From contig OX326958.1 in the NCBI GenBank assembly GCA_946800325.1, forward strand, positions 31,851,314 through 31,915,313: a DNA stretch of 64,000 nucleotides. The letters run 5' to 3'. Shown here piece by piece: positions 36,291 to 48,740 of this stretch. This stretch comes from Luzula sylvatica (taxonomy: Eukaryota > Streptophyta > Magnoliopsida > Poales > Juncaceae). The translations under genes and the position numbers were made by a program. The notes beneath the pieces are model-generated. The model was not told the DNA's origin. It was given only the letters and a program-made list of their open reading frames with translations, and did no database searches. Position 1 is the first letter of the stretch, and each line of letters begins with the position of its first letter.

Positions 36291-37511
36291 ATGAGGGTAA
36301 GCCTTCTTAATTTGCTTAGTCCATTTATTTTCTTTTCATTTTATCTTTTTGTTTATTTTTGATAAATTGATATTTGAATTTAAATCTTATACAATAGGGG
36401 ACAAAGTTAGTATCAGGTTCTTAATGAATTTTTGATATATTTTGTCATCATAGATCCTAAACTGGATGGAGAACAAGTTCAAGGGGAGACGAGACAAAAA
36501 AAGTTGCGATTCTGTGCCGAGCACGAACCAAAGTAATATCTTAAATTTAGCATTACCTTATTTTTAGCATTAACTATCCAATCTACATTTTTCTTACATT
36601 ATCATATTTATTCTGTTTTTTAGATGATATAAAGCAAGAGTTGGATCAATGGCCAAAAACATTATTATCCATTGGTACATTGGGTAACAAACATATAGAA
36701 CGGTCGAAACAAGCTGAGGAATCCAACGGCTCATGTTCATCGCAAGATCAAGACGATTTTACTCTAGAGAAATTGCAAGAAGAGCTTAAAATGTTGTTTG
36801 CAATAAAATCAAAATCTAGCACGAATGGAACAGAGAGAATCGAGGAAGAGAGGACTAATTTACAATTAAGTAGGATTCTAAATTACCCATCCGAGCTAAT
36901 TCGCGCCTCGTTTCAAAAATTATGCGAAGAATTCGAGAGAAATGGCGGTGCAAATATTTCACCCGACACGAAAATTATGTTAAGTAAAGCAAAGGAAATA
37001 TTAGCCAATAAATCGAATGGTATCAAACAAAGGTCCCTCACTTTTCTCCTTAAGAAGGTTTTTTCATGTCGAGGAGGTTTCGTGCCGGGTCCAAATTTGC
37101 GGGATCCAATGCCCGAATCTCGGATGGAGAAGGTATACATCGTTTTCATGCAATATACTTGTTTGTCCTTTACTTTTGGATTGAAATTCTCTAATATTTT
37201 TCAATCTTTTTTGGTAGATATTGAGAGCATTGCTTCATAAAAAGATATACCCGCAAAATTCGACATGGACTTTGAGGAAGAAATACTTGAGAAACAAAGA
37301 AGAGGAGGAAACATATCAAAGCGATATCGAGGAGGAGAAAGGAAATGACCGGTGTAAATGGGTCAAGACCGATTCAGAATGTAAGTATTTTCTTTGTTTT
37401 TTTTTTCTTGCTTCATGACATAATTAATATATATATGGTGGTTTATTTACTAATTACTATATATTTTTCATTTGGTTCATTGTAGACATTGTTTTAGATT
37501 TAGAGATGTAA
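36291..37511 (+). CDS. LAZY/NGR/DRO-type IGT family protein (gravitropism)
   Basis: Five exons give 260 residues: 36291-36296, 36454-36532, 36624-37132, 37218-37380 and 37486-37511. The six-base first exon (ATGAGG) and the tiny last exon are characteristic of the IGT family. Residues 3-12 (ILNWMENKFKG) match conserved region I. Residues 42-49 (LLSIGTLG) hold the IGT motif. FVPGPNLRDPMPESRMEK with ILRALLHKKIYPQNS lies at about 180-214. The C-terminus WVKTDSEYIVLDLEM is the conserved C-terminal region that recruits RLD/BRX-domain proteins. Family members relay statolith sedimentation to auxin transport and set shoot or root growth angle. The length suits the LZY2-4/NGR group better than LAZY1. 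The first two residues come only from the micro-exon, so an annotation without splicing would miss region I. Confidence 0.93.
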
Positions 37512-37864
37512 GAACCAATTCGATCCAGATTCGAAAGATTAGAGTACGATTCGAAGGGCTTGATTGGGTCACTCAGAATCTTGTAATTTCCATTTCTTCA
37601 TTTTAAGTGTTGAGAACTTGTGTCTATAATGTGCTCTTAGTATTATTTTTTGGTGAAATGCGAATGAAAACTCAGCCTTTTATATTTTGATAATGATATA
37701 AATGGATATTACAAGAAAAAATCAAACCCTTAAATTTAAATTTTTAAAAAAACTAATAAAAGAAAAAAGGAAATAATGCTATCATTATTAACTCGACAAA
37801 TAATTATGTGTATTAACGCAAATTATTAGAGGCTTCTTCTCGCAAATCTCTCCAATCATTCATA
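37512..37864. other. Convergent 3' spacer between the LAZY and TURAN genes
   Basis: 353 bases between two facing stop codons. AT-rich, and presumably shared 3' untranslated and terminator sequence. No other feature was seen. Confidence 0.6.
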
Positions 37865-40571
37865 CTATTGCATCGACATTAATTTATTTATTAAAGGCAG
37901 AGCATTATTTTCCCATTCTGGGGCCCACCTGGCAGAGGAAGCGGTACTTAAAGCTCCGTTTCTTAATTTATTCAACGCATCACAATTCTCAGGAAATGCC
38001 TTAAAAAGCATCTGAAAATTCAAAAATTCAAATTAATTTATAATACTAATTTATTAACCATTCAGGGTTAAAAGAGAATCGTACCAAAAATTCTTCAGCA
38101 AGCTCAGAAGAAGATGAGAACAAAATCCCGTTTGTATCAACTTTTACTAGCTCCTCAATGCTTTAAACAAAAAATAAAATTAAAATTAATTTAGGTGAAT
38201 AAAATTATAAAAGGGTAAAAATGTAAAATACCATGAATAAGACGCAGCACAAACTGGCAATCCACATCCAAACATATCCACCACCTACAAAACAAATAAT
38301 TTCGAAAATTTTAATTTCATTATGCAAGGGTATAAATAATATTTTAAGATTTTGCAGGGTTACAAATGAAAAAAAAAAAAAAAAGTATTGCCTTCATTGG
38401 AAGGTCAAGACCCGAAGAGGAAGTATGCAAAGACACCCCTAAATCTGACGAACCTGAAAAATAACATCATTACATTAAATATTTTTTAATCACAATATTA
38501 AATCTTTGTGAGGGGTAAAATTGTAAAATATAAAATTACCGAGTAATAAAGGATAATCCTCTGCAGAAAGCCACATTGTTCGAAATGCAACGCGTCTGAA
38601 TTTCATTTTTTTTATTTTCTCTTCGTATTTCTTCCTATCTGGCCCTTTCCCTTAAAAAATAAAAAAATAGATTAAAATCATAAATAACAAAAATTATGAA
38701 GGGCATATATGAAAAATACGTACCAGTGATAATGAGTAAAAGTCTAGGGTAAATAAACTGATTTTCGGTATTTATTATATTATCCCAAATATTTTGTTCG
38801 TTTAATGAATCGTGTTCATTTAATGCAACTGAAACTCGTCTATCATATTTTAACGCTGCTTCTAGAAGAATACTAAAATCCTCGTCTTGAGTCCTGAAAA
38901 ATAAATTTAAAAATAAAAAGATTTAAGTTTGGTAAAGTTGGAGGGTTAAAATGCAAATTTGACTAGAGGAGATAAATAGAATAGCGTACCAACTCGTGCT
39001 GCTAACTATTAATGCAGGTCTATTTGGTTTTAGTAAAATATTATTATTAATTATGGTGGTGAATGGATTTGTTTTTTCTGCATTAAAAAAATAGAAAAAT
39101 ATTTAATATAAAATTGCTAAAATAACCTTAATTAAAAAAATTTATTAAATTACCAAAAGAAACACAATCATTAATGCCTTGAGGATTACAAATCTCGTTT
39201 GTTAACCTACAATACAACTATTTATCGCAAATAATAAGATTAATAATTAATCTTATAGACCAATTAATTAAAAAAAATACAAAATATAGTTAACCACTTC
39301 ACCTCGTGTTTTTTCTGGAGAGAAGCAATTTGGAAAAATTCAGGGGGTTGATCGTAAAGTACTGTCGATCTAAAAAAAAAGTAAAAAATATTACAATATA
39401 TACTTTTTAATAAGACAAAAAGGCAACATACCTAATTCCCCAATTTTGTTCGAGTTCATGTTGCATTGCTTTTGTGACACATAACGCTCCATCGGCCATT
39501 TTACCAAAATATTTCTCAAACCTAAATTCAAATAATATAATTTAGGTTTTTGAAATTTGGAAATAATATTTTGATGGTTTACCAAAAATATAATTTGACA
39601 ATTATGTGATTTCGTCCATGAGATAAAGCGAGTAAAGTATAGCCGAAATTATGCCAATCAATTATAAATTTTGCGCGTCTAAAATAACTCGACAATTTAA
39701 CCGCTGCGAGAGTAGGAACCGAGGGAGGATTCTAAATTCGAAATTTAAAATTAGAATTGAAATTTAAAAATTTAAAATAAAAATTTGAAAATTGAACGGA
39801 CCTGTACTATGAATATATCCGGTCGAGGGATTTTGAAACATAGAAAATACATTAAGATTATGAATTGAAACGCTGCTTTCAATATTAGAGCTAGTGCTGA
39901 GGATATTTTTGATATTGTTTGGAGCTGTACTGGCCTCTGAAGTAATAAGAGTTTAATTTTTGTATTTTTTTTTTGTAATTTTAATTAAAACGAGGTAAGA
40001 ATTGAAGATGTTATACCATGTAGTGAATCTGAATTGACGGGTTCTCTAGAAGGGCCAAATGGGGATCACTACCTTTAAAAAAATAGATTAATAACTTAAT
40101 ATTAATGATATACGAAGTGATTTTTCTATTGGATTATAATTGAATTAAGTTTTTATTTGTTTGTTTGGTACCTCCATTTGAAACTATGTCCACCTCTAAA
40201 TTAGCCTGTAACATAAATGAGATTCAGACGCATAAAATTATTGAAAGTAAATGAGTAATGCACTTGAAATTATCTCAAATTAAATACGTTTTGAATAGGT
40301 TTTGCCAATTGGAACATAAAAAGTTGCTAACTTTGGTGAATTTACTCCCAATTGCAAGTCAATTGAACATCAGTACGCATGACATTGATATAAACGATAA
40401 ACTGGTAGAGAAAGAAGCTAGTTTTTTTCTGGATCAACAGAGAGACAGAGGGAGAGATTGAATGGAGAGGATGCTTACTTGCTGTGCAAGGGAGAGAGCA
40501 TGGTATTGCATACGGGGACTCCGACCAATATCGCCTAGCACCACCACCGCCGCCCTTCTCTTCTTCTCCAT
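37865..40571 (-). CDS. TUN: ALG1-type beta-1,4-mannosyltransferase, TURAN
   Basis: Fifteen exons give 462 residues, close to the usual length: 40571-40479, 40205-40172, 40072-40017, 39936-39802, 39731-39583, 39521-39432, 39369-39298, 39206-39154, 39077-38990, 38893-38724, 38650-38540, 38453-38392, 38284-38232, 38160-38085, 38011-37865. Diagnostic blocks are AAVVVLGDIGRSPRMQYHAL, NPPSVPTLAAV, IDWHNFGYTLLALSHGR, FEKYFGKMADGALCVTKAMQ, VLYDQPPEFF, ITGKGPDRKKYEEKI, GSSDLGVSLHTSSSGLDLPM and VVDMFGCGLPVCA. A hydrophobic segment (about 70-95) fits ER anchoring. The enzyme adds the first mannose to GlcNAc2-PP-dolichol in N-glycan assembly; TURAN mutants affect pollen tube reception. The intron after 38392 starts with GC, not GT. 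The exon 7 donor was set at 39298 because only that keeps frame; a stronger-looking GTGAAG donor five bases upstream does not. Confidence 0.93.
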
Positions 40572-41357
40572 TTCAATTCCTCTCCAGTCGATCGAATTGC
40601 ACCGTACTATCTAACGTGCGACTGGAGGAGGGAAAAGGGAGCCCTTCCCCTGGGCTTTGCTAACAACCGGAGTTGAATTCCTGTGTTTCCCGGCATTTGA
40701 ATTCGCGAGTATGTTGAAAACCATGATTTCAATTTCTATTTGCTTACCGTCTCATATTTGAGATTTATCTAGAACTAGAATTAACTTTATATTCGGATTT
40801 AAAAAGAAAGAATAGTTGTTATATTTGAGTTCAAATCAGTTGAATTATCAATCAACACATAATTAACTTCAAATTCGAGTTTAAAAAGAAAGAATAATTG
40901 TTATATTTGAGTTCGAATCAGTTGAATTATCAATAAATAAATAATAAACAAATATGTTCATTATTAAATCGTTCTTCCATCATTATAATTTTTTTATAAT
41001 TTTATAATTTTAATTTTTCACGTTGCATTGCACTTATATGCACAAATATAGATTTATTTTTCAATTAAATACAATTAAAGTACAAATACTCGTTTATTTT
41101 TTTTTCCAATCACAGAACGTAACTTGCAAAAGATTTTCTTAGCAAATCTCGGATTGCAAATCTGAGATTTCAAATCCCAGATTTTCAAAGAACCCGGAAT
41201 TCTAAATCTCGGATTGACATCCTTATGGGCCTTAGTAATGAATGGGCCTTAAATAGGCCCATTAATGGAACCCTAACCCCTTCTTCTCCCTAACTCCTCC
41301 GTCTTCTCCGACCAGACCAATTCTCGCCTGAATTTCTCGCAATTCAGCACTGCAACA
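40572..41357. promoter_or_regulatory. Divergent promoter region between TURAN and eIF2B beta
   Basis: The 786-bp spacer separates two head-to-head genes and probably holds both promoters. It contains a diverged 82-bp-offset direct repeat (40801-40852 and 40883-40934, around AAAAAGAAAGAAT). A GC-richer stretch next to each ATG looks like leader sequence. TATGGGCCTTAG and TAGGCCCATT near 41224-41260 are site II (TGGGCC/GGCCCA) motifs, often found upstream of translation genes. Confidence 0.5.
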
Positions 41358-43218
41358 ATGCCCGACAATGTCGCCGAGTTCGTCCTCAAGCTCAAACGCA
41401 GGTACTGTACAATCTCTCCTTATTCTTCTTCCTTTCTGATCTGTTATTCACTCGATTTTTGTGCAATTGGGTGTGAAATAGGAGAATCGAAGGATCACAT
41501 GCAGTGGCTAAACAAACAGCGGAGTTACTCCGGTCAGTCATCTCCCAGCACCGTATGCCCTACGCAAACCCAGCCGCCTCCTTAATCAATGCTGTCAGAA
41601 CTGTTGGCCAGCAACTCATCGCTGCTAATCCCGTTGGTAATTTCACAATTCAACCCTTATTTTTCCAATTCATCCCTTCAATTCTCTGAATCCATCCATA
41701 CTTCATCACTCGCAGAGCTAGCAGTGGGGAACATGGTGAGAAGAGTTCTCCACCTGATAAGAGAAGAGGAGCACTCATCAACAGCTGTATCATTTGAGGG
41801 CATAACGATCTCAGAACGAAGTGACGACGAAGACGATGATGTGGCACGTGAAAGCGGGCCCGTCTTGTCAGCTGCAGCCGTGGCTGCTGCCTCTCGGAGC
41901 ACTCTAAGGCCTCGATCTTTACAGACCCTTCTAGAAGACATCCCTTCGCCAGCTGCGCCTCCCGGTTCCTCCTCCGGCGGCGATTCCGAAGGCAGAAGCA
42001 GATGTAATGACGAAGATAAATTTTCATATTTACCCTTCTAAATTGTCAAAATATGAAATTTACCCTTGCAAATGTTTTTAGCTGCGGGCACGAGGAGTAA
42101 GAGATTAAAACACGATGTGATCGAAGCGATTAATGAACTTATTCAAGATATTGAATCTTGTTATGAGTTGATTTCAGAGCAAGCAGTAGAACATATTCAT
42201 CAAAAGTACCCATTTATATCTTTATTCGAAATTTCAAATTTTAAATTTCAAATTATGAAATATGAATAATTTGAAATATGAAATTTCAGTGAGGTAATTT
42301 TAACTCTGGGAAGATCGAGAACGGTGAAAGAGTTTCTTTATGCAGCGAAAGAAAAAAATCGATCGTTTCGTGTTTTTGTCGCTGAAGGCGCTCCAAGGTC
42401 ATTACTTTAATTAATCCAAATTGTAGGGTTATATTTGCAAAAAAACAAACTATTCATTTTTTATTTCATTTATTAGATACCAAGGACACGTTCTTGCTAA
42501 GGAACTCGTTCAGAAGGGATTACAATCTACCGTAATTACAGACTCAGCAATATTTGCCATGATTTCTCGAGTCAACATGGTACATTAAATTTTACATTAT
42601 TTTTCAAAAAATACCCTTACAATTTGACATATTTTGTTTAAACAACAAGGTTATTGTTGGGGCCCACGCAATAATGGCAAATGGGGGAGTAATTGCACCA
42701 GTTGGAACGAACATGCTGGCACTAGCGGCGCAAAGACATGCCGTCCCTTTCGTCGTCGTTGCGGGCACTCATAAAGTACGTAGAAAATATTTCAAAAATA
42801 CCCATCTATTTTCTCATCTTTTCAAAAATACCCCTCGATCGATTGCAGTTGTGTCCGTTATATCCGCACAATCCAGAGGTTTTGTTGAACGAATTGAAAT
42901 CGCCGTCAGATCTACTCGAATTGGGGGAGTTTTCTGATATAATGAATTATGGGATGATTGGTGGGACCCCTCTTTTGAGCGTTGTCAACCCTACCTTTGA
43001 CTATGTGCCACCTAAGCTCGTCAGTCTTTTCATCACCGACAGGTACATTTATCTCCTATTTTTTTAATTATTTTTTAATGAGTTTGTAATTTTGCCATTA
43101 AGTCCGTGTTTTTTTTTTTTTTCTTACTAGGGGAGGGCATAATCCGTCGTATATGTGCAAGTTGAATGCGGAATATTATTCCGCCGATGATTTTGAATTG
43201 AATGGAAAATCAACGTGA
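41358..43218 (+). CDS. Translation initiation factor eIF2B subunit beta
   Basis: Nine exons (41358-41401, 41482-41636, 41716-42003, 42082-42205, 42290-42397, 42477-42579, 42650-42775, 42849-43042, 43131-43218) give 409 residues in frame. The N-terminal helical part reads MPDNVAEFVLKLKRR, then NPVELAVGNMVRRVLHLIRE. An acidic, Ser-rich insertion follows (about 95-160). The C-terminal Rossmann-like regulatory fold carries EVILTLGRSRTVKEFL, FRVFVAEGAPRYQGHVLA, IVGAHAIMANGGVIAPVGTN and LVSLFITDRGGHNPSYMCKL. eIF2B is the guanine-nucleotide exchange factor for eIF2; beta is part of the alpha-beta-delta regulatory core that senses eIF2 phosphorylation. It looks intact. Its 3' end faces the SPX gene only 173 bases away. 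Confidence 0.96.
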
Positions 43219-43391
43219 AATTTGATTTCTATTGTTTGAGAAATTGTGTTTTTTTCTTTAAATATTAACGAGTTATTATGATATGTGTATGCATTTTTTT
43301 GTTCTTGTAACCGGTTTTGTTCTATTAAAATAACAAAAATAAAAGTAACAAAGTATGAAATTAAGCTATTGAGAATACAACTCTAAAGAAT

Positions 43392-44253
43392 TCATTGTAT
43401 AGGAATAGGAGGAGAAAGAAGGAATTGAAATTCCGGGGAATTTAAAGTGGGATTCCCTTTTCCAAGTTCTTGGATAGTCACGAGTGCAGCGAGGGTATTT
43501 TTGTAAATACTCTGTTCTGCTATCGACGAGGCTTCTCTTTGTTTCGGATCTGTGAGTGATTTTGTGTGGGAAAATATGGTGTCCATCATCGTTTCGCATT
43601 CTTTTACGAGTTTTGAAATTAACTCAGTCGTGAAGAAGGGTTGCTTCAATACTTTTTCTATGAATGGATGTCTGAGTATATGTCCTGTTCTCTTGTCGTG
43701 TTTCTTCAGTATTTTAGCAAGGCCTATATGAATTATAAAATGATTGATCGATTATTTGAAACAAAAATCCAAATCGAGTAAATATTTAAAATTTAACCTG
43801 TGTAATTGACACTACTGTAGTTGAGAAGAAGCACCATTTCGCCGTGGAAATTCACGATGTCTTTCCTTATTTGCACCATCTGAACCGTGTATTCTGTATC
43901 CAACGGCTCGAATCTCTCCCTCTCGACCTCAATAATCCTATCTTGAAGATCCTAAGAAAATGAATTTTATTAATAACTCGATTTCTGAATTATATTTGAA
44001 AAGATCCGAATTCGGGATAAATATGTACTCGTTGGCGAATAATGAAGTCCTCTTCTTGCTCGAGGAAAAAGGAATTGAATTTCTCGATTTCTGAATTCAG
44101 AAGATGCACGAATTGGGTCTCAGTTTTGCTCGATGGTCGTGATGTCGAAGTAATCTTGACGAGTTTCTTGAGATTCTTGTACGAGAGAAATTTGTCTCTC
44201 CATTCAGGGATTGTGTCCTCTATTTGCTTCTTCAACCTCTTTCCAAATTTCAT
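43392..44253 (-). CDS. Stand-alone SPX domain protein (SPX1-3 type)
   Basis: Three exons (44253-44029, 43951-43798, 43723-43392) give 236 residues. The start [20 protein letters not shown] and [13 protein letters not shown] form SPX helix 1, whose lysines bind inositol pyrophosphates. [12 protein letters not shown] with [14 protein letters not shown], and [20 protein letters not shown] (about residues 123-142), complete the SPX core with the second lysine cluster. There is no EXS, RING or MFS domain, so it belongs to the stand-alone SPX class. These proteins bind PHR transcription factors when phosphate is high and block them. Three P1BS-like sites upstream suggest the usual PHR feedback. The tail ending [10 protein letters not shown] differs from the SPX proteins I know well, so the exact orthologue is open. 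Confidence 0.93.
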
Positions 44254-44328
44254 ACTTATGTTACTATGTTAATCAACAATGGTTTCCTTGATTTTTATGA
44301 CTATAACTTGTAAATTATAAGAGCTTGT

Positions 44329-44335
44329 TTTTTAT
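44329..44335 (-). promoter_or_regulatory. Probable TATA box of the SPX gene
   Basis: The minus strand reads CTATAAAAAA about 75 bases upstream of the ATG at 44253. Confidence 0.5.
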
Positions 44336-44408
44336 AGAGGAGAAAAGGGAAGTGAAAAAAAGATCAAGTGAATTCCTGAATCATAGGGAGAAAACAGAAT
44401 ATTTGAAA

Positions 44409-44416
44409 GCATATGC
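44409..44416. promoter_or_regulatory. P1BS (PHR-binding) site upstream of the SPX gene
   Basis: GCATATGC fits the palindromic PHR site GNATATNC, 156 bases upstream of the start codon. Two further matches lie at 44617-44624 (GTATATTC) and 44910-44917 (GAATATTC). Phosphate-starvation induction of SPX genes through PHR factors is well established for the family. Use of these sites here is inferred. Confidence 0.6.
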
Positions 44417-44499
44417 TAAGAAAACCAAGTTAAAATTTAAATGGAGAGAATGAGATGGATTTCCCTCCATTTAAAACAATAAACATACACCTAAGGGAT

Positions 44500-45730
44500 A
44501 TCTTAGGTGCTTTTTCAATGGACAGGTGTGAAGACATTTAACATTTAGGAGGACATACGCATGATTTTTTTTTTGAATTGAGATACGCATGAAATTAGGG
44601 AAGGAGAATATAAAGAGTATATTCGGAGTTAGGCCTTCAAACAATTTTGCTTTGCTATAAATACAAAATTAGAATAACTGAAGGTTGATTAATCACTTGA
44701 TTCCATGGTATCTTCTTCTTCCAATTTACTATTAATTGAACTAAATAACCATCAAATAACGAAAATAATTTAACGATAACCAATCAATGATACATAATTC
44801 ATTTGGTAGAATACAAAGTTCTTTTTTGACAAACTATGAGTTGGATTTTATGGGCATCAAATAACGAAAATAAAATATTGGTTCTTCTCATATTTAAAAA
44901 AAAAAATCTGAATATTCTCCATTAAATGATAAAGGAAATTTAGCCATGCTTAACCCATGCCACCGAAAATGACATTAAAAGATGAATTTTGTACAGATAA
45001 GCAAATCTGGTTGTGTTCCATAATGGGGGTATTGAGTACCGAGGATCAAGGGTTTAGTTATCTTGTTTAACGAAATATTCTTTAATAGTATTTGTATTTT
45101 ATGTTTGCATGCATACAATTACAATCTTGTCCTCCAATCTTATGATTATTCAGGTCCACTGTTCTCTCAACAAATATCTTCTTCAAAGTATTCAAAGGTT
45201 TTTTCAACTGGTTTTATTCAATATTGTACTGTTTGAGATTTGAATTGGCTAAGAATTTGAAATTAAATAAATTTGCTGATGATACAAGTCCAAGTCAACA
45301 ATACAATGGAATATTCCATAATATTAGTGTATAAAATCAAGAAGCATGTTTCCTGCGGCCCGCGGGGGAATTGTCAACATGTGTTTGTGATATTTTTTTC
45401 TCAAATTTTTAATGTATATTTTATAAAATCATCATATAATTTTTTGGTTGTATTTTATAAAATATATATTTTTAAATATATAATATACCTTTTTTTAGTT
45501 GCGTATTATGATTTTTTAAATGTATTAACATATTTTTTGAACTACAATATAAATTTGATTTATATATAACAATAGAGAGGTGAGAAGACATTAAGAGGAC
45601 ATGTATGATGAAATAAGGGAAGGGTAATATGAAAGGGTATATTCAGAGTTAGGCCCTCGAACAAACATTAGTATGAAAATAACTTTGCTTTGCTCTAAAT
45701 GCATAATTACTTAATTAGAATAATTGAAGG
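44500..45730. repeat. Local tandem duplication upstream of the SPX gene
   Basis: Sequence at about 44510-44740 recurs at about 45575-45730 and continues beyond the retrotransposon at 49772-49830. Shared blocks include GGTGTGAAGACATT / GGTGAGAAGACATT, GAGTTAGGCC, TTTGCTTTGCT and TTGATTAATCACTTGATTCC. Between the copies (44750-45570) the DNA is AT-rich, with a GC-rich patch at about 45353-45368. The second copy was later split by the LTR element. Confidence 0.8.
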
Positions 45731-46330
45731 TGTTGGGGCGGCGGCAACGATCCGGCACCGCCCCGTAAATAAAATAATAAATTTTTCCGTCCAAACGGAC
45801 CGTAATAACTATGTGAATTCAACCGAATAATCTTAATAAAAATCGTACCTTAACCGTATGCGAAAGCGTATGGAATCCATCCGAATTGATGTCGCGCCAT
45901 TACCGTTGTTGCGTTCATGAAGTCTTAGTTGCAAGAAATGGATTTCAAGTACTTTATGATGTTCAATTTAGAGTTTTTTTGATTTTCTCTAATGGATCTC
46001 TCTCTCTAATCTTAATGGGGCAGATTCAAGAATGTAACATTATCTCATCATATGTACTTTAGACCAAATTGCTTATATAGCCACAAGGCATTTTTTCAGA
46101 AAGACATACCATTTGGGCCTCCAAATATTGATCTTCTAATTTAGTCCATCATAGAAAATAGAATCACCACCCACAATATTCTACACATCAAATGCCCACA
46201 TCCTAATTAATCCATTAATGCTTAAGTTTATTAACTAATATTGACCACTTTATTTTAAGCATATAAATGACAATATTACAACACATAAATATTTTACATA
46301 TAAGTCCAATATTGGAATAACGTTCCAACA
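45731..46330 (-). repeat. 3' LTR of the LARD-like element
   Basis: Plus strand begins TGTTGGGGCGGCGGC and ends AACGTTCCAACA; TG...CA termini. The polypurine tract follows directly at about 46331-46345. Confidence 0.92.
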
Positions 46331-48184
46331 ATCTCCCACTTGGACTATATGTAATTCCTTATAATTACGTATTGAACATAAATCGAAATACGCGTACTTG
46401 TTTGTCATAAAAAACTTTATGTGTCCCTAACCAATTTCGTCCATCAATAATATCAACGTAGGATCAAAGCGGCTTTCGTCACATTTAACGTCACTAAACC
46501 TTCAATGGTCACGTACACTAATACAACTGAATGCCATGAAACATGATGTGGATGTGTAGCATGGAAATTTCATGTAACGTGATCTTAACATGCCTATTTC
46601 CAACTTGGTCCTCCTAAATATTAATTTAGTGAAATCCTTAAAACCGTCTCCTTTAATAACTTAATGAGACAAACTGTCTCCTTTAAAAACCGCATTGAGA
46701 CAAACCGTCTCCTTTAAACCATATTGAGACGACGAACCTTATCTAAATCAAAGTAAAGTGATAAATATAATATTAATTCTGCAGAATAACCATAATACCG
46801 AAAACTTGAAAACTTTATAACTGTATCATATGTGTATGAGATATGTTTATATCACGTGTCTATATCATAATAACTGTACAATTATTTACTCCCACTATAA
46901 CTGAATATCCTTAACCGAAATTACACCCATATGAGCAACGTCTTGCTTATATAACCTTTTGGGTAATTACATTTTATTGGAGTTTGTACAAAAATATATG
47001 ATAGACAAATATTACTTTTGACTTTCTTTCACAACTTTCATTGTTGTACTTTATAATTGTTAATTTCCATGCAATAATTTAGTGGTCTACAAATAAATGT
47101 CCACTATATATGCATCATTCATGACAAAATTCCACAATCATTTCTTTTTATTATTATCAAAGTCGGTCTACTTAATGATCTCAAAACTTATCCGACATTT
47201 GATATATGAGCATTTAATCTTTCGTTCTCTTTAACATTTCTTTACTTACTCCCACATATCTAATGGTATATTTAATAATTAACAAAATACATCTCAAAAC
47301 CAAATAAGATGATTTTGTTATAAAACCAAAAAAATATATATACCAATATCAATGTTTTTGAGATGTCGAAGTTTGTCTTTTCGGCTAAACGTAAAATTGT
47401 AGCCGTATTTTCTCCCCGCAAACAAGACATCTTGAAAGAATCATAAATCCTATAAATTCAATTAAAGGTTATCCCCATCATCAAGATATTCCTTTTCCGT
47501 TAATATTTTGACTTTGGCCAATCATATTTACTTCTTATTGATATCCTGGCGTAGTAAGGAAGAATTGATAATAAATTAACGTGTCAACAAATTAACCTTT
47601 CTTTGTGCCGATTAAATAAGTCACACGTAAAACCAAATAATTATCACACACTTATTACCACAGATACATATGAAATTATATTAAATATTGCCTTCCTTTG
47701 GGCCGGCCAATATTTAAATAATATCATACACATAACTTTTTTTTTAATATTTTAAAATATAATTAATTTCAACAAGAGATGTCACTTTGGCAACATGTTG
47801 TTGACCTTAATTAATCTTAAAACACATACCTTAAACCTTTTAATTGAGTTTGAATTTTGAAATTATACCTTAAAACACAACTCATTAATAACCCCTTAAA
47901 AGCCTGAACTTTATATATATAATATCTTATTATTTCGGGTACAAACCAGTACCAAAATATACATCTTGTTTAGCTTTACTGGGTTATTATAAAACTTACG
48001 AGCTATTATAAATAGTTTAACGGGTCATTTTGAAAATTGAATATATATACATGAACCTTTTATTCAATTCTCAAATACAAATAAAATAAAATTTAATTCT
48101 TAATTTCCATAAGAAAAAAATTGAAATTAAACAAATAAAGAACCCTATCTGGCCCAACCAAGCCCGATCGTCATCTTTAATTTC

Positions 48185-48740
48185 ATTCAATTATGAATTT
48201 GATTAGTCAGTATCTTGTTTCCAAATCCTGAAGTTTCATATTCAGATTTTGATATACCGATTCCTATCAACTTAAAAAACCGAGAAAAACTATCCCGATA
48301 TTTATGAATTCCGGATTTTCGATACCATGCTAAATTTATTTCTTGATTTTTCTTTTCCTAATTTTCAAAAAATCCAAACTTTAAAATCCAGAATTTGATA
48401 TCCTGATTTTATATTTAGAATTTGTAATTCTGGATTTTTATAAAATTAAAAAGCCGAGAAAGAAAATGCAAATTTTTAATTCAATTATGAATTTGATTAG
48501 TCAGTATCTTGTTTCCAAATCCTGAAGTTTCATATTCAGATTTTGATATACCGATTCTTATCAACTTAAAAAACCGAGAAAAACTATCCCGACATTTATG
48601 AATTCCGGATTTTCGATACCATGCTAAATTTATTTCCTGATTTTTCTTTTCCTAATTTTCAAAAAATCCAAACTTTAAAATCCAGAATTTGATATCCTGA
48701 TTTTACATTTAGAATTTGTAATTCCGGATTGTAATAAACT
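48185..48740. repeat. Tandem duplication (294-bp offset) inside the LTR element
   Basis: Sequence starting ATTCAATTATGAATTTGATT at 48185 starts again at 48479. The two copies are nearly identical for about 260 bases. Both contain repeated short sense and antisense blocks such as AATTCCGGATTTT. Confidence 0.92.
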
